A stretch of 64,000 nucleotides of DNA, taken from NCBI RefSeq assembly GCF_003971065.1, contig NZ_RYDV01000005.1, positions 186,001-250,000 on the forward strand, given 5' to 3'. Of this stretch, positions 38,806 through 46,635 are shown piece by piece. The DNA is from Candidimonas sp. SYP-B2681 (lineage in GTDB: Bacteria; Pseudomonadota; Gammaproteobacteria; Burkholderiales; Burkholderiaceae_B). The notes beneath the pieces are model-generated. The model had not been told where the DNA came from. It worked only from the letters and a program-made list of their open reading frames with translations, and did no database searches. The position numbers and the translations under genes were made by a program. Position 1 is the first letter of the stretch; every line of letters begins with the position of its first letter.

Positions 38806-39522
38806 TCACACGCCGAGCAGCGTATTAAGCACATCTTGTTTTGCTGGTAGTTCAGCGGCATTGAATTGTTCGACGATCTGGCCGTGTTCCATGACATAGA
38901 ATCGATCGGCCAAGGGCGCAGCGAACCGGAAGTTCTGTTCGACCATGACAATGGTGTAACCCTTGGTCTTCAACGCTTTGATCATGCGCGCGAGCGCTTG
39001 CACAATGACAGGCGCTAGGCCCTCGGATATTTCGTCAAGGAGCAATAAATTCGCGCCGGTGCGAAGAATGCGCGCCACGGCCAACATCTGTTGTTCGCCG
39101 CCCGACAGTCGAGTGCCGGGAGAGTCTTTGCGTTCTTCCAGATTGGGAAACATGTCGTAGATTTCTGCCAGGGACATCCCACCGCCCAACGTGTCACCGA
39201 CAGTTGGCGGCAACAGCAAGTTTTCTTCGCAGGTAAGCCCGGCAAAAATTCCGCGTTCCTCGGGGCAATAGCCGATGCCCAGATGGGCGATACGGTAGGT
39301 AGGCAAGTTAATGGACTCGGTGCCCTGTACGCGGATGGAGCCTTTACGGGTGCCAGTCAACCCTAGAATCGCCCGCAAGGTCGTCGTGCGACCCGCGCCA
39401 TTACGGCCCAGCAAGGTTACGACTTCGCCCTGAGCAACGTTCAGGGATACCCCGTGTAATACATGAGACTCGCCGTACCAGGCGTGCAAATTAGAAATTT
39501 CAAGAGCAGCGGTGCTGTTCAT
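38806..39522 (-). CDS. HAAT-type ABC ATPase, LivF-like, importer 2 (Walker A Lys to Arg)
   Basis: ATPase subunit, 238 residues. The P-loop reads GRNGAGRTTT, with Arg45 where nearly all ABC ATPases have the catalytic Lys; the codon is CGC. The signature RLSGGEQQMLAVARIL is intact, and Walker B reads LLLLDEISEGLAP, with Ile replacing the usual Pro after the catalytic Glu. The rest of the protein is normal, so it is not obviously decayed. I recall that some LivF homologues in Burkholderiales share this Arg, so it may be a subfamily trait. Start overlaps the livG stop by four bases. Confidence 0.92.
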   Translation of the reverse strand: MNSTAALEISNLHAWYGESHVLHGVSLNVAQGEVVTLLGRNGAGRTTTLRAILGLTGTRKGSIRVQGTESINLPTYRIAHLGIGYCPEERGIFAGLTCEENLLLPPTVGDTLGGGMSLAEIYDMFPNLEERKDSPGTRLSGGEQQMLAVARILRTGANLLLLDEISEGLAPVIVQALARMIKALKTKGYTIVMVEQNFRFAAPLADRFYVMEHGQIVEQFNAAELPAKQDVLNTLLGV

Positions 39523-40292
39523 CCGTGGGCTCCTTCGAGTTCGCCGGTAGTGGTGCCCATATAGGCCTCCATGACCTTGGCATTGCTTGATACTTCTTGA
39601 TAGGTGCCTTCGGCAAGGACGGCACCACGGGCCAGGACGGTGATCTTGTCGGCTATTTGCGCGACTACGCCCATGTTATGTTCAACCATGAGTATCGTGC
39701 GTCCTGCGCCGACCTTTTTAATTAGTTGGGTAACACGGCTGACGTCTTCGTGGCCCATGCCCTGAGTGGGTTCGTCGAGCAGCATGAGCTCAGGATCCAT
39801 CGCCAGCGTCGTGGCGATCTCCAGGGCACGCTTGCGTCCGTAGGGAAGATTGACGGTCAGTTCGTTTGCGTACTCCGCCAGATCGACTTGATTCAGGAGT
39901 TCAAGGGCGGCATCGTTCAGGCTGTTCAGGATGCGGTCGCTGCGCCAGAAGTGAAACGAAACCCCTGTTTTACGCTGCAAGCCGATACGTACGTTTTCAA
40001 GCACGGTAAGTTGTGGAAAGACAGCGGAGATCTGGAATGAACGGATGATGCCGCGCCGCGCTATTTGCGCAGGCTTTTCGTCGGTAATTTCATGGTCTGC
40101 GAAAAAAATTCTTCCTGAGGTCGGTGTAAGAAATTTGGTGAGCAGATTAAAACAAGTGGTCTTGCCCGCACCATTAGGCCCGATCAGCGCATGGATAGTG
40201 CCACGTTTCACCTGGAGGCTGACGTCATTAACCGCGACGAAGCCGCGGAACTCTTTCACCAGATGTTTGGTTTCTAAGATGTATTCGCTCAT
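39519..40292 (-). CDS. HAAT-type ABC ATPase, LivG-like, importer 2
   Basis: ATPase subunit, 257 residues from ATG 40292 (MSEYILETKHLVKEF); an in-frame TTG two codons upstream is less likely. Walker A GPNGAGKTT is canonical, as are NLPYGRKRALEIATTLA (LivG-type signature) and Walker B LMLLDEPTQGMG. The LivG insertion after Walker A (SFQISAVFPQLTVLENVRIG) is present. First gene of the minus-strand operon. Because its P-loop has the normal Lys, the heterodimer with the Arg-bearing LivF has at least one regular ATP site. Confidence 0.94.
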   Translation of the reverse strand: MSEYILETKHLVKEFRGFVAVNDVSLQVKRGTIHALIGPNGAGKTTCFNLLTKFLTPTSGRIFFADHEITDEKPAQIARRGIIRSFQISAVFPQLTVLENVRIGLQRKTGVSFHFWRSDRILNSLNDAALELLNQVDLAEYANELTVNLPYGRKRALEIATTLAMDPELMLLDEPTQGMGHEDVSRVTQLIKKVGAGRTILMVEHNMGVVAQIADKITVLARGAVLAEGTYQEVSSNAKVMEAYMGTTTGELEGAHG

Positions 40293-40391
40293 TACCAACC
40301 AGTTGGATGTAAAAACTGTTGAAGATAGGAGCGAAGTATGGGGTGTTGCAGCGCAGAAAACTATGCGGGTTTTTCATAGGTACGGAAAACC

Positions 40392-41030
40392 CTAGCCGTG
40401 CGGAGTTTTGTCTTTATATTCGCATAGATCTGAAATTCCGCACTGGGGGCATTTTGGCTTTCGCGCGATACAAATGTAGCGTCCGTGCAGTATGAGCCAG
40501 TGGTGCGCATCTTGCAAAAAAGCGGCGGGTATAACCTTTTCCAGTTTCCTTTCGACTTCCAGCACCGATTTCCCAGGGGCGATGCGTGTACGGTTGGCCA
40601 CTCTGAAAATATGCGTATCAACTGCTATGGTTGGATGCCCGAATGCTGTATTAAGTACCACGTTTGCTGTCTTGCGCCCCACACCCGGCAATGATTCCAA
40701 TGCATCTCGGTCGTCGGGCACCTGGCTGCCGTATCGGTCAACAAGAATCTGACATGTCTTTATAACGTTACTGGCTTTGGTTTTATATAGGCCTATTGTC
40801 TTGATGTAGTCGGCCAGACCTTCTACGCCCAAAGTCAACATGCTTTCTGGAGTTCCATGCTCTGGAAAAAACTTGCGCGTTGCAATATTTACGGAACGGT
40901 CCGTCGCCTGAGCCGAAAGAATTACTGCGATAAGCAGCTGGAAGGTGGTTTCATACTCCAGTTCGGTGGTGGGGTTGGGATTCGCTGCCTGAAAGTGTGT
41001 AAAAATTTCAATACGTTTTGCGTTGTTCAT
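40392..41030 (-). CDS. nth: Endonuclease III
   Basis: DNA glycosylase/AP lyase that removes oxidised pyrimidines. 212 residues. Helix-hairpin-helix [14 protein letters not shown] contains catalytic Lys near 120; catalytic Asp near 138 is in [12 protein letters not shown]; the C-terminal [4Fe-4S] ligands follow the classic C-x6-C-x2-C-x5-C spacing ([17 protein letters not shown]). Start overlaps the rnfB stop by four bases, so it is translationally coupled to rnfB, echoing the rnf-nth linkage seen in E. coli. Confidence 0.97.
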   Translation of the reverse strand: MNNAKRIEIFTHFQAANPNPTTELEYETTFQLLIAVILSAQATDRSVNIATRKFFPEHGTPESMLTLGVEGLADYIKTIGLYKTKASNVIKTCQILVDRYGSQVPDDRDALESLPGVGRKTANVVLNTAFGHPTIAVDTHIFRVANRTRIAPGKSVLEVERKLEKVIPAAFLQDAHHWLILHGRYICIARKPKCPQCGISDLCEYKDKTPHG

Positions 41031-41656
41031 TCTTTTCGACGGCGGGCACGCGCGCGGGCCAGAGCATCGGCTACAGTTTGTTGACGAGTTGCCACGTCAC
41101 TCTTGGCAGCCAGGGACAGCGGGGCTTTGTTGGCCAGCGTACTGGCAGCCAGGCGGGAAGACTCGTGGTGCGCTGCATTTAGACGTTGCTGTCGCTGCTG
41201 ATGATGAAGGCGAGCGGTGTTGGCCCGATCTTCCGTCCATTCGACCGTTGCGGGAACCATGGTAATGCAGTCCACGGGGCACGGCGCCACGCATAAATCG
41301 CAGCCGGTACACCGGTCGGGTAATACCGTATGCATCAGTTTGTTGGCGCCAATAATAGCGTCGACCGGACAGGCCTGTATACAGAGGGTGCATCCGATGC
41401 AATGCGGTTCATCGATGACGGCGACCGTCAGCGGGTGATGTTGGCCGCAGCCGATATCCAGCGGAATTTCGGCACGGTCCAAGAGGGCCGCCAATTCTTT
41501 TATACCGGCCTGTCCCCCTGGCGGGCACCGATTTATCTCTTCGTGATCGTATGCAATGGCTTCAGCATACGGACGGCAGCCGTCATAGCCACATTTAGTG
41601 CATTGGGTTTGGGGAAGCACCGCATCGATGCGGTCGCTAAGGGACAATAAAGGCAT
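41027..41656 (-). CDS. RnfB/RsxB-type ferredoxin without membrane anchor
   Basis: Iron-sulfur protein, 209 residues. Residues 8-60 match the RnfB N-terminal cluster domain ([25 protein letters not shown]); two 4Fe-4S ferredoxin motifs follow ([16 protein letters not shown] and [16 protein letters not shown], about 85-135). The N-terminal membrane helix of true RnfB is absent, and no other rnf gene is in the window, so it is probably soluble and works outside a full Rnf complex. The last 65 residues are Ala/Gln/Arg-rich, basic and possibly coiled coil. The phaZ terminator ends seven bases before its ATG. Redox partner unknown. Confidence 0.88.
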   Translation of the reverse strand: MPLLSLSDRIDAVLPQTQCTKCGYDGCRPYAEAIAYDHEEINRCPPGGQAGIKELAALLDRAEIPLDIGCGQHHPLTVAVIDEPHCIGCTLCIQACPVDAIIGANKLMHTVLPDRCTGCDLCVAPCPVDCITMVPATVEWTEDRANTARLHHQQRQQRLNAAHHESSRLAASTLANKAPLSLAAKSDVATRQQTVADALARARARRRKE

Positions 41657-41662
41657 AGAAAA

Positions 41663-41690
41663 AAATCGGGGCCGCTAGGGCCCCTGATTT
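41663..41690 (-). terminator. Intrinsic terminator of phaZ abutting rnfB
   Basis: On the minus strand AATCAGGGGCC pairs with GGCCCCGATT (one bulged base) and runs into seven T. It follows the phaZ stop by about 20 bases, and its T tract ends only a few bases before the rnfB ATG at 41656. Confidence 0.8.
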
Positions 41691-41710
41691 CCATAGTAGA
41701 GCCAGCGCCT

Positions 41711-42937
41711 TTAAGCAGATTGGCGTATAAATGTCGCTATTTTAGGGCAAATCGTTTCGCGCCAGCGGCGCCCCGAGAATATACCGTAATGTCCACATTT
41801 GGCTGCAAGGTAATGCTCTTTCCGTTCCGGGCTTATCCCAGTGCAGAGATCTTGGGCGGCACGCGTCTGGCCTTCGCCCGAGATATCGTCGAATTCGCCT
41901 TCGATGGTAAGCAGCGCTACTGACTTGATGGCGGAAGGGTCGACCTTCTGACCGTTAATTACCCAGGTTCCCGTGGGCAATTGATGCTCCTGAAATACTA
42001 CCTTGATGGTATCCAAATAGAATTCCGCCGGCATGTCGAGGACAGCATTGTATTCGTCGTAAAACTTGCGGTGCGTTTCAGCGTCTTCGTTGTCACCCTT
42101 CACCAGATCAAGGTAGAAATCGTAATGCGATCGTACATGACGGTCAGGATTCATGGCGACGAACCCTGTATGTTGGAGGAAACCCGGATAAACAGGCCTT
42201 CCAGCGCCAGGAAAACGTGATGGTACACGATGAATCAACCTGTCTTCGAACCATGAGTATGATTTCGTGATGGCCAGCTTGTTTACCTGAGTGGGTGATT
42301 CGCGGGTATCGATAGGGCCGCCCATCATGATCATGCTGCGCGGCAGGGATGGCTCGTTGTTGGTTGCCATCAAAGAGATAGCGGCCAAGACGGGAACAGT
42401 GGGCTGACATACCGATACAACGTGCACATCGGGACCGAGAAACCGGATGAATTCCTGTATGTATGCAACGTAATCGTTCAAATGGAACGGGCCGGCCGAC
42501 ACGGGCACCATACGGGCATCGACCCAATCGGTTACGTATACCTCGTGGTTCGGCAAAAGCGCGCGCACGGTATCGCGCAACAATGTCGAATGATGACCTG
42601 AAAGAGGAGCGGCCAAAAGAATGCGCGGATCACCTTGGGGGTTCTCGCTTCGTTCACGTTTGAAGTGAACGAGATTACAGAATGGCTTCTGAATGACCGC
42701 TTGTTCGGTGACTTCTGTTTCAACACCGTTGACTAGCGTCGTGGCCAGTCCCCAGGCGGGCTTTTGGTAGTCCTTACCAAGGCGATGTACTAATTCGTAA
42801 GCCGCCGCGATCTGACGTGAAACGGGGGTATAAGCAAACGGGCTATAAGGGTGCGAAAAAATCTGCGAGCCGGTATCGGTGAACGCGGCTAACGGTGTCA
42901 GAAATGCACGTTGAAGCTCATGTAAGTCGTACAGCAT
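41711..42937 (-). CDS. phaZ: Intracellular polyhydroxyalkanoate depolymerase
   Basis: Mobilises stored PHB/PHA granules to hydroxyacyl products. 408 residues, no signal peptide, matching the Ralstonia PhaZ1 family. The nucleophile is Cys177 in VSVCQPTVPVL, in place of the Ser of extracellular depolymerases; the conserved DWVDARMVPVSAGPFHLNDY precedes it, and the C-terminal KCGHYGIFSGRRWR carries the catalytic His. Its presence implies that the organism makes PHA, although no phaCAB is in the window. Followed by a strong terminator. Confidence 0.94.
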   Translation of the reverse strand: MLYDLHELQRAFLTPLAAFTDTGSQIFSHPYSPFAYTPVSRQIAAAYELVHRLGKDYQKPAWGLATTLVNGVETEVTEQAVIQKPFCNLVHFKRERSENPQGDPRILLAAPLSGHHSTLLRDTVRALLPNHEVYVTDWVDARMVPVSAGPFHLNDYVAYIQEFIRFLGPDVHVVSVCQPTVPVLAAISLMATNNEPSLPRSMIMMGGPIDTRESPTQVNKLAITKSYSWFEDRLIHRVPSRFPGAGRPVYPGFLQHTGFVAMNPDRHVRSHYDFYLDLVKGDNEDAETHRKFYDEYNAVLDMPAEFYLDTIKVVFQEHQLPTGTWVINGQKVDPSAIKSVALLTIEGEFDDISGEGQTRAAQDLCTGISPERKEHYLAAKCGHYGIFSGRRWRETICPKIATFIRQSA

Positions 42938-43098
42938 AATGTAAGCCTCGTGGAAGCGTTTGTGTGTAACGATCCGGTCGCATGTGGAGCGCGGCCAAAT
43001 TGTACGCCAGGTAATTTCGTCCGCAGGGTCTAAAGTAACAGCCTGTTTTACTTCGCGATATTCCTTTGTTTTATAAGCTAATCATAAAACGTTGGGCA
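42938..43098. promoter_or_regulatory. AT-rich gap upstream of phaZ with a small hairpin
   Basis: 161 bases between fpr and phaZ, both on the minus strand. It holds GTTTTAT/ATAAAAC (43068-43074, 43084-43090), a short hairpin just after the fpr stop that could end the fpr message; T runs are short. The phaZ promoter must lie here, but no good -35/-10 pair was recognised. Confidence 0.35.
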
Positions 43099-43887
43099 TT
43101 ACCAGTAATTTTCTACCGCCATATTACCGGGAATCCCCCTTCGACCTACCGCAAAGCCGCGTTTGGTTAGCAAGCCGCGAGCCTCATGCAGCATTTCCGG
43201 ATTGCCGCATAACATAACCTTTGACGCTTTCGGGTCGAGCGCAGAATCCGCGAGCGTTTCTAGCTGGCCGCTCTCAATGAGCCTGGTTAGCCTTTCTTGC
43301 GGGGTATCGGGCAGTTTTTCGCGGGTCGCGATCGGCAAATAACGGAGCTGGGCCGCGGACTTAGGATCGACGGAGACGGGCGGTCGAGCAGCCCATTCAA
43401 GGATTTCGGCCCGGTAAGCAAGTTCCGCGGCGTGTCGGACGCCGTGGACTAAAATGATGCGTTGATACGACAGCCATGTGTTGGCATCTTGCAACAACGA
43501 AAGGTAAGCGGAGACTCCCGTCCCGGTGGCAATTAGCCATAAGACCCCGCCGGGTTCGAATCGGTCTAGCGTCAGAAAGCCGAACGCTGATCTATCGATA
43601 TAAAGCGAGTCCCCTGGTACGAGCTTGGCGAGTCGAGGTGTAAATTCGCCTCCGGGGACCAGTATGGAATAAAACTCGAGCCCGGTCTGGCCAGGTCCAT
43701 TGACCATGGAATACGCGCGCCATACCTGGGGCGCGCCGCCTTCACAGGTGGGCAGGCCCAGTCGGGCAAATTGCCCAGGTATAAATGAAAAATGATCAGG
43801 CCGGGTGGTTGTGAAGGAAAATAACTTATCGGACACCCACTGCCTGACGTGCGTCACGGTTTCCCGCGTGTACTTTTGATTTATCAT
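43099..43887 (-). CDS. fpr: Ferredoxin-NADP+ reductase
   Basis: FAD enzyme moving electrons between NADPH and ferredoxin or flavodoxin; 262 residues, subclass I bacterial FNR. FAD-binding WRAYSMVN, NADP-binding ATGTGVSAYLSLLQD and the C-terminal VMLCGNPEMLHEARGLL plus terminal ENYW are visible. It lies 20 bases downstream of fdxA on the same strand, so the pair likely works together. Contributes to oxidative-stress and Fe-S maintenance by analogy with E. coli Fpr. Confidence 0.95.
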   Translation of the reverse strand: MINQKYTRETVTHVRQWVSDKLFSFTTTRPDHFSFIPGQFARLGLPTCEGGAPQVWRAYSMVNGPGQTGLEFYSILVPGGEFTPRLAKLVPGDSLYIDRSAFGFLTLDRFEPGGVLWLIATGTGVSAYLSLLQDANTWLSYQRIILVHGVRHAAELAYRAEILEWAARPPVSVDPKSAAQLRYLPIATREKLPDTPQERLTRLIESGQLETLADSALDPKASKVMLCGNPEMLHEARGLLTKRGFAVGRRGIPGNMAVENYW

Positions 43888-43907
43888 GGCGCTGCGTGCG
43901 AGCGCGA

Positions 43908-44231
43908 TTAGCGTTCCAGGTGCTTCAGTTTATCGTCGACGCCGTTCCAGTCGTCCGCGTCCGGCAACGGCTGTTTGGAACGATTGATCATCCCGAACTC
44001 CGGGGTAAGCTCGGCGTTCAGCGCAATAAACTGTACTTGGTCTTGCGGTACGTCTTCTTCGGCGAATATGGCATTAGCCGGGCATTCGGGCACGCAAACT
44101 GCGCAATCAATGCATTCGTCCGGGTCAATAACCAAAAAGTTAGCACCTTCGCGGAAGCAGTCCACCGGACAGACATCCACGCAGTCGGTGAATTTGCATT
44201 TAATACAGTTCTCGGTAACCACATGTGTCAT
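43908..44231 (-). CDS. fdxA: 7Fe ferredoxin FdxA
   Basis: Small electron carrier with one [3Fe-4S] and one [4Fe-4S] cluster, 107 residues. Ligands follow the Azotobacter FdI pattern: Cys9, Cys17 and Cys50 for the 3Fe cluster; Cys21, Cys40, Cys43 and Cys46 for the 4Fe cluster. The acidic C-terminal extension [20 protein letters not shown] is typical of this class. A Shine-Dalgarno GGAG lies about eight bases upstream. Probably cotranscribed with fpr; divergent from pncB. Confidence 0.96.
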   Translation of the reverse strand: MTHVVTENCIKCKFTDCVDVCPVDCFREGANFLVIDPDECIDCAVCVPECPANAIFAEEDVPQDQVQFIALNAELTPEFGMINRSKQPLPDADDWNGVDDKLKHLER

Positions 44232-44391
44232 TTCAAGGCTCCAGCATCAGATATAGCAATTTTACCCAATAAATGCAGGTAAGCCCGAATTGACCTTTTG
44301 TCGAAGTAGTCTTTCGATGTGGCATTTGTCAAGCTCCCGAGATTACGTGCCTGCACTGTGCTATGGTAGGAAAAACATTATTTGTAATGCG

Positions 44392-45567
44392 ATGATAATT
44401 ACTTCGTTACTCGACACCGATTTATATAAATTCACCATGATGCAGGTGGTGCTGCATCATTTTCCGGCCGCGCACGTCGAGTACCGCTATAAATGCCGTA
44501 CTCCCAAAGTGAATCTGGTGCCATACCTCGATGAAATTCGAGAAGAGATCCACAAGTTGTGCAAGCTTCAATTCACCGAGCCCGAGCTTCAGTATCTGCG
44601 TGGCTTGCGTTTCATGAAGAGCGACTTCGTGGATTTTCTAGGCCTGTTCCACATGCCAGAGAAATGCATCACCGTGTCCGCCGGCGCGGCTGCTGGCGAG
44701 ATTGACATCATTGTCAAAGGGCCCTGGCTGCATACCATTCTGTTCGAGATTCCGGTGTTGGCCATCGTCAACGAAGTGTACTTCCGCAACGTGTGCCGAG
44801 ACCCAGCCTGGGAAGAAGGGCGAAATCGCCTACAGTCGAAAATGCAGCTCGTTACCGACGATCCTGCCCTGTTGGACTTTCGGGTGGCCGAGTATGGCAC
44901 TCGTCGGCGCTTCTCCAAGAAGTGGCATGAAGAAGTCGTTGTGACGATGAAAGCTCAAATGGGCTCCAATTTCGCCGGCACCAGCAATGTAAAGCTGGCA
45001 ATGAAGCACCGGGTTACGCCACTTGGCACCATGGGACACGAGTATTTGCAGGCTTGCCAGGCTCTGGGGCCACGTTTGCGCGACTCGCAGGTGTTCGCAC
45101 TTGAGGTCTGGGCCAAGGAATATCGTGGCGATCTCGGAATTGCTCTATCCGACGTCTATGGTATGGATGCTTTCCTGCGCGATTTCGACATGTACTTTTG
45201 CAAATTATTCGATGGCGCGCGCCACGATTCGGGGGATCCCTTTGCATGGGGTGAACGTTTGCTTGCCCACTATCTGGCAAACCGCGCCGACCCGCGTACG
45301 AAAACATTAGTGTTTTCCGATGCGTTGACGATTCCTAAGGCTATCGAGCTGGCAAAACACTTTGCAGGTCGCTGCAAAATCTCTTTTGGCATCGGAACGA
45401 ATCTTACCAACGACTTGGGTCACGAACCCCTGCAGATCGTCATGAAAATGGTACGTTGCAATGGGCAGCCGGTCGCCAAGGTTTCCGACGCACCTGAGAA
45501 AACCATGTGCGATGACCCCGCTTATCTTGCCTATTTGCGTCAGGTTTTTCAATTGCCGCCGCCCTGA
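44392..45567 (+). CDS. pncB: Nicotinate phosphoribosyltransferase
   Basis: NAD salvage: nicotinate plus PRPP and ATP to nicotinate mononucleotide; cytoplasmic. 391 residues from ATG 44392 ([20 protein letters not shown]), the canonical PncB start; the longer upstream frame is rejected. Seen are [13 protein letters not shown], the [17 protein letters not shown] segment, [16 protein letters not shown] (autophosphorylated-His region) and [18 protein letters not shown]. Single gene, divergent from fdxA. Confidence 0.96.
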   Translation: MIITSLLDTDLYKFTMMQVVLHHFPAAHVEYRYKCRTPKVNLVPYLDEIREEIHKLCKLQFTEPELQYLRGLRFMKSDFVDFLGLFHMPEKCITVSAGAAAGEIDIIVKGPWLHTILFEIPVLAIVNEVYFRNVCRDPAWEEGRNRLQSKMQLVTDDPALLDFRVAEYGTRRRFSKKWHEEVVVTMKAQMGSNFAGTSNVKLAMKHRVTPLGTMGHEYLQACQALGPRLRDSQVFALEVWAKEYRGDLGIALSDVYGMDAFLRDFDMYFCKLFDGARHDSGDPFAWGERLLAHYLANRADPRTKTLVFSDALTIPKAIELAKHFAGRCKISFGIGTNLTNDLGHEPLQIVMKMVRCNGQPVAKVSDAPEKTMCDDPAYLAYLRQVFQLPPP

Positions 45568-45619
45568 GCGACTTGTAGAAGGTGGCAAACCCAAAATTTC
45601 ATGAAATGAGCCGCGATCT

Positions 45620-45625
45620 TATAAT
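45620..45625 (+). promoter_or_regulatory. Candidate -10 element of ridA
   Basis: A perfect TATAAT lies 43 bases before the ridA ATG. The corresponding -35 region is weak (ATTTCA or TTTCAT at 17-18 bases), so the call rests on the -10 alone. Confidence 0.35.
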
Positions 45626-45667
45626 CCGGCTGATTTGCCCTTTACCTTTACAACTCAGGAGCGCAGT

Positions 45668-46021
45668 ATGAGCGAAGTCGAACGCATCAACGTTGAGAAA
45701 CGGTTATCAGACATGGCCGTTTACAACGGCATAGCCTATCTGGCCGGGCAGGTTCCCCAGGACAGTACTCTGGATATCCAGGGGCAAACCGCAGAGGTCT
45801 TGGCTACGATCGATCGTTTGCTGACGACAGCAGGCACTGATAAATCGCGTATCCTGATGGCTCAAATATTCCTGACCAATATGAAGGAATTCGACGGCAT
45901 GAACAAGGCATGGGATGCATGGGTCGCGCCCGGTAATGCGCCCCCACGTGCTACGGTCGAAGCTCGTCTGGCCAACCCCGATTTCAAGGTCGAGATCGTA
46001 GTCACCGCAGCAGTGGCATAA
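45668..46021 (+). CDS. RidA/YjgF-family protein
   Basis: 117-residue member of the Rid superfamily, which hydrolyses reactive enamine/imine intermediates from PLP enzymes. Start ATG 45668 (MSEVERINVEKRLSDMA) follows an AGGAGCGCAGT leader with a good Shine-Dalgarno. Motifs: NGIAYLAGQVPQD, GQTAEVLATIDRLLTTAGTD and the C-terminal PPRATVEARLANPDFKVEI, which carries the conserved Arg. It looks like the YoaB/Rid subclass rather than archetypal RidA, so a precise substrate is not claimed. Converges on the next gene with a 10-base gap. Confidence 0.9.
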   Translation: MSEVERINVEKRLSDMAVYNGIAYLAGQVPQDSTLDIQGQTAEVLATIDRLLTTAGTDKSRILMAQIFLTNMKEFDGMNKAWDAWVAPGNAPPRATVEARLANPDFKVEIVVTAAVA

Positions 46022-46031
46022 CGCGTTCTGC

Positions 46032-46547
46032 CTACAACAACAGGGCGGCCAACGTGCCGCCCAGCGTTTCACACGAAGTTCGGTTATTTTCCGTGATGGT
46101 TTTGGGCGCCAGAATGGCCTCGGGAGTCTGGGCGTCGGTATTAACGATTAGCGCAGGGGCGATCAGGTGCAAACGCCAGCCGGTACAGATTCGCTCCACT
46201 TGCCGTGCTGCCGAACTGCCGTCTGATCCGGCGCTTATCATGATGGCGTAAGGCCTACCGTTCAGTTGGTCCAGGGCGCCGTAATAACTCCGATCAAAAA
46301 ATTCCTTCATCGCTCCGCTCAAAGCGGCCAAATTCTCGGGTGCGCAGAACAAAAATGCGTCAGCATTCAACAAATCGGCGGCGTCGGCGTCGACAGCTGG
46401 TTTTGATACGATTTGGAAGCGCTCGGTGGCCTGCAGCTCTGCTGCGATGGATGTGGCACCCTTTGCGGCGGCTTGCGCCATTTGTCGCGCGGCGCCGGTT
46501 CGCGAATGCCAGACAATAAGCAGCGTTTTCTGGTCGATAGTATTCAT
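46032..46547 (-). CDS. Flavodoxin-family / NADPH-dependent FMN reductase-like protein
   Basis: Single-domain flavodoxin-fold protein, 171 residues from ATG 46547 (MNTIDQKTLLIVWHSRTGA). The FMN phosphate loop is HSRTGAARQMAQAA, followed by FLFCAPENLAALSGAMKEFFDRSYY and AIMISAGSDGSSAARQVERI, typical of WrbA/NADPH-FMN-reductase relatives. Function (electron carrier or quinone/FMN reductase) cannot be specified. Divergent from relA with 88 bases between starts. Confidence 0.85.
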   Translation of the reverse strand: MNTIDQKTLLIVWHSRTGAARQMAQAAAKGATSIAAELQATERFQIVSKPAVDADAADLLNADAFLFCAPENLAALSGAMKEFFDRSYYGALDQLNGRPYAIMISAGSDGSSAARQVERICTGWRLHLIAPALIVNTDAQTPEAILAPKTITENNRTSCETLGGTLAALLL

Positions 46548-46635
46548 ATATCTGATTCGCGGTTGCTTTGCAGACACGTTAGTATAGAGTCGCCTGACTA
46601 CGTTTCGTATTTCTTTGCATCAGTCTTTGTTATCT

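Noticed and set aside
38757-38951. 65-residue N-terminal extension of the second binding protein
   Set aside because: It overlaps the antisense of the livF end; the real start is fixed by a clear signal peptide at MKLRLLSAALALAG.
38806-39522. Importer 2 LivF as a pseudogene because of its Walker A Arg
   Set aside because: Full length, no frameshift, intact signature and Walker B Glu, and tight operon overlap all indicate a working gene.
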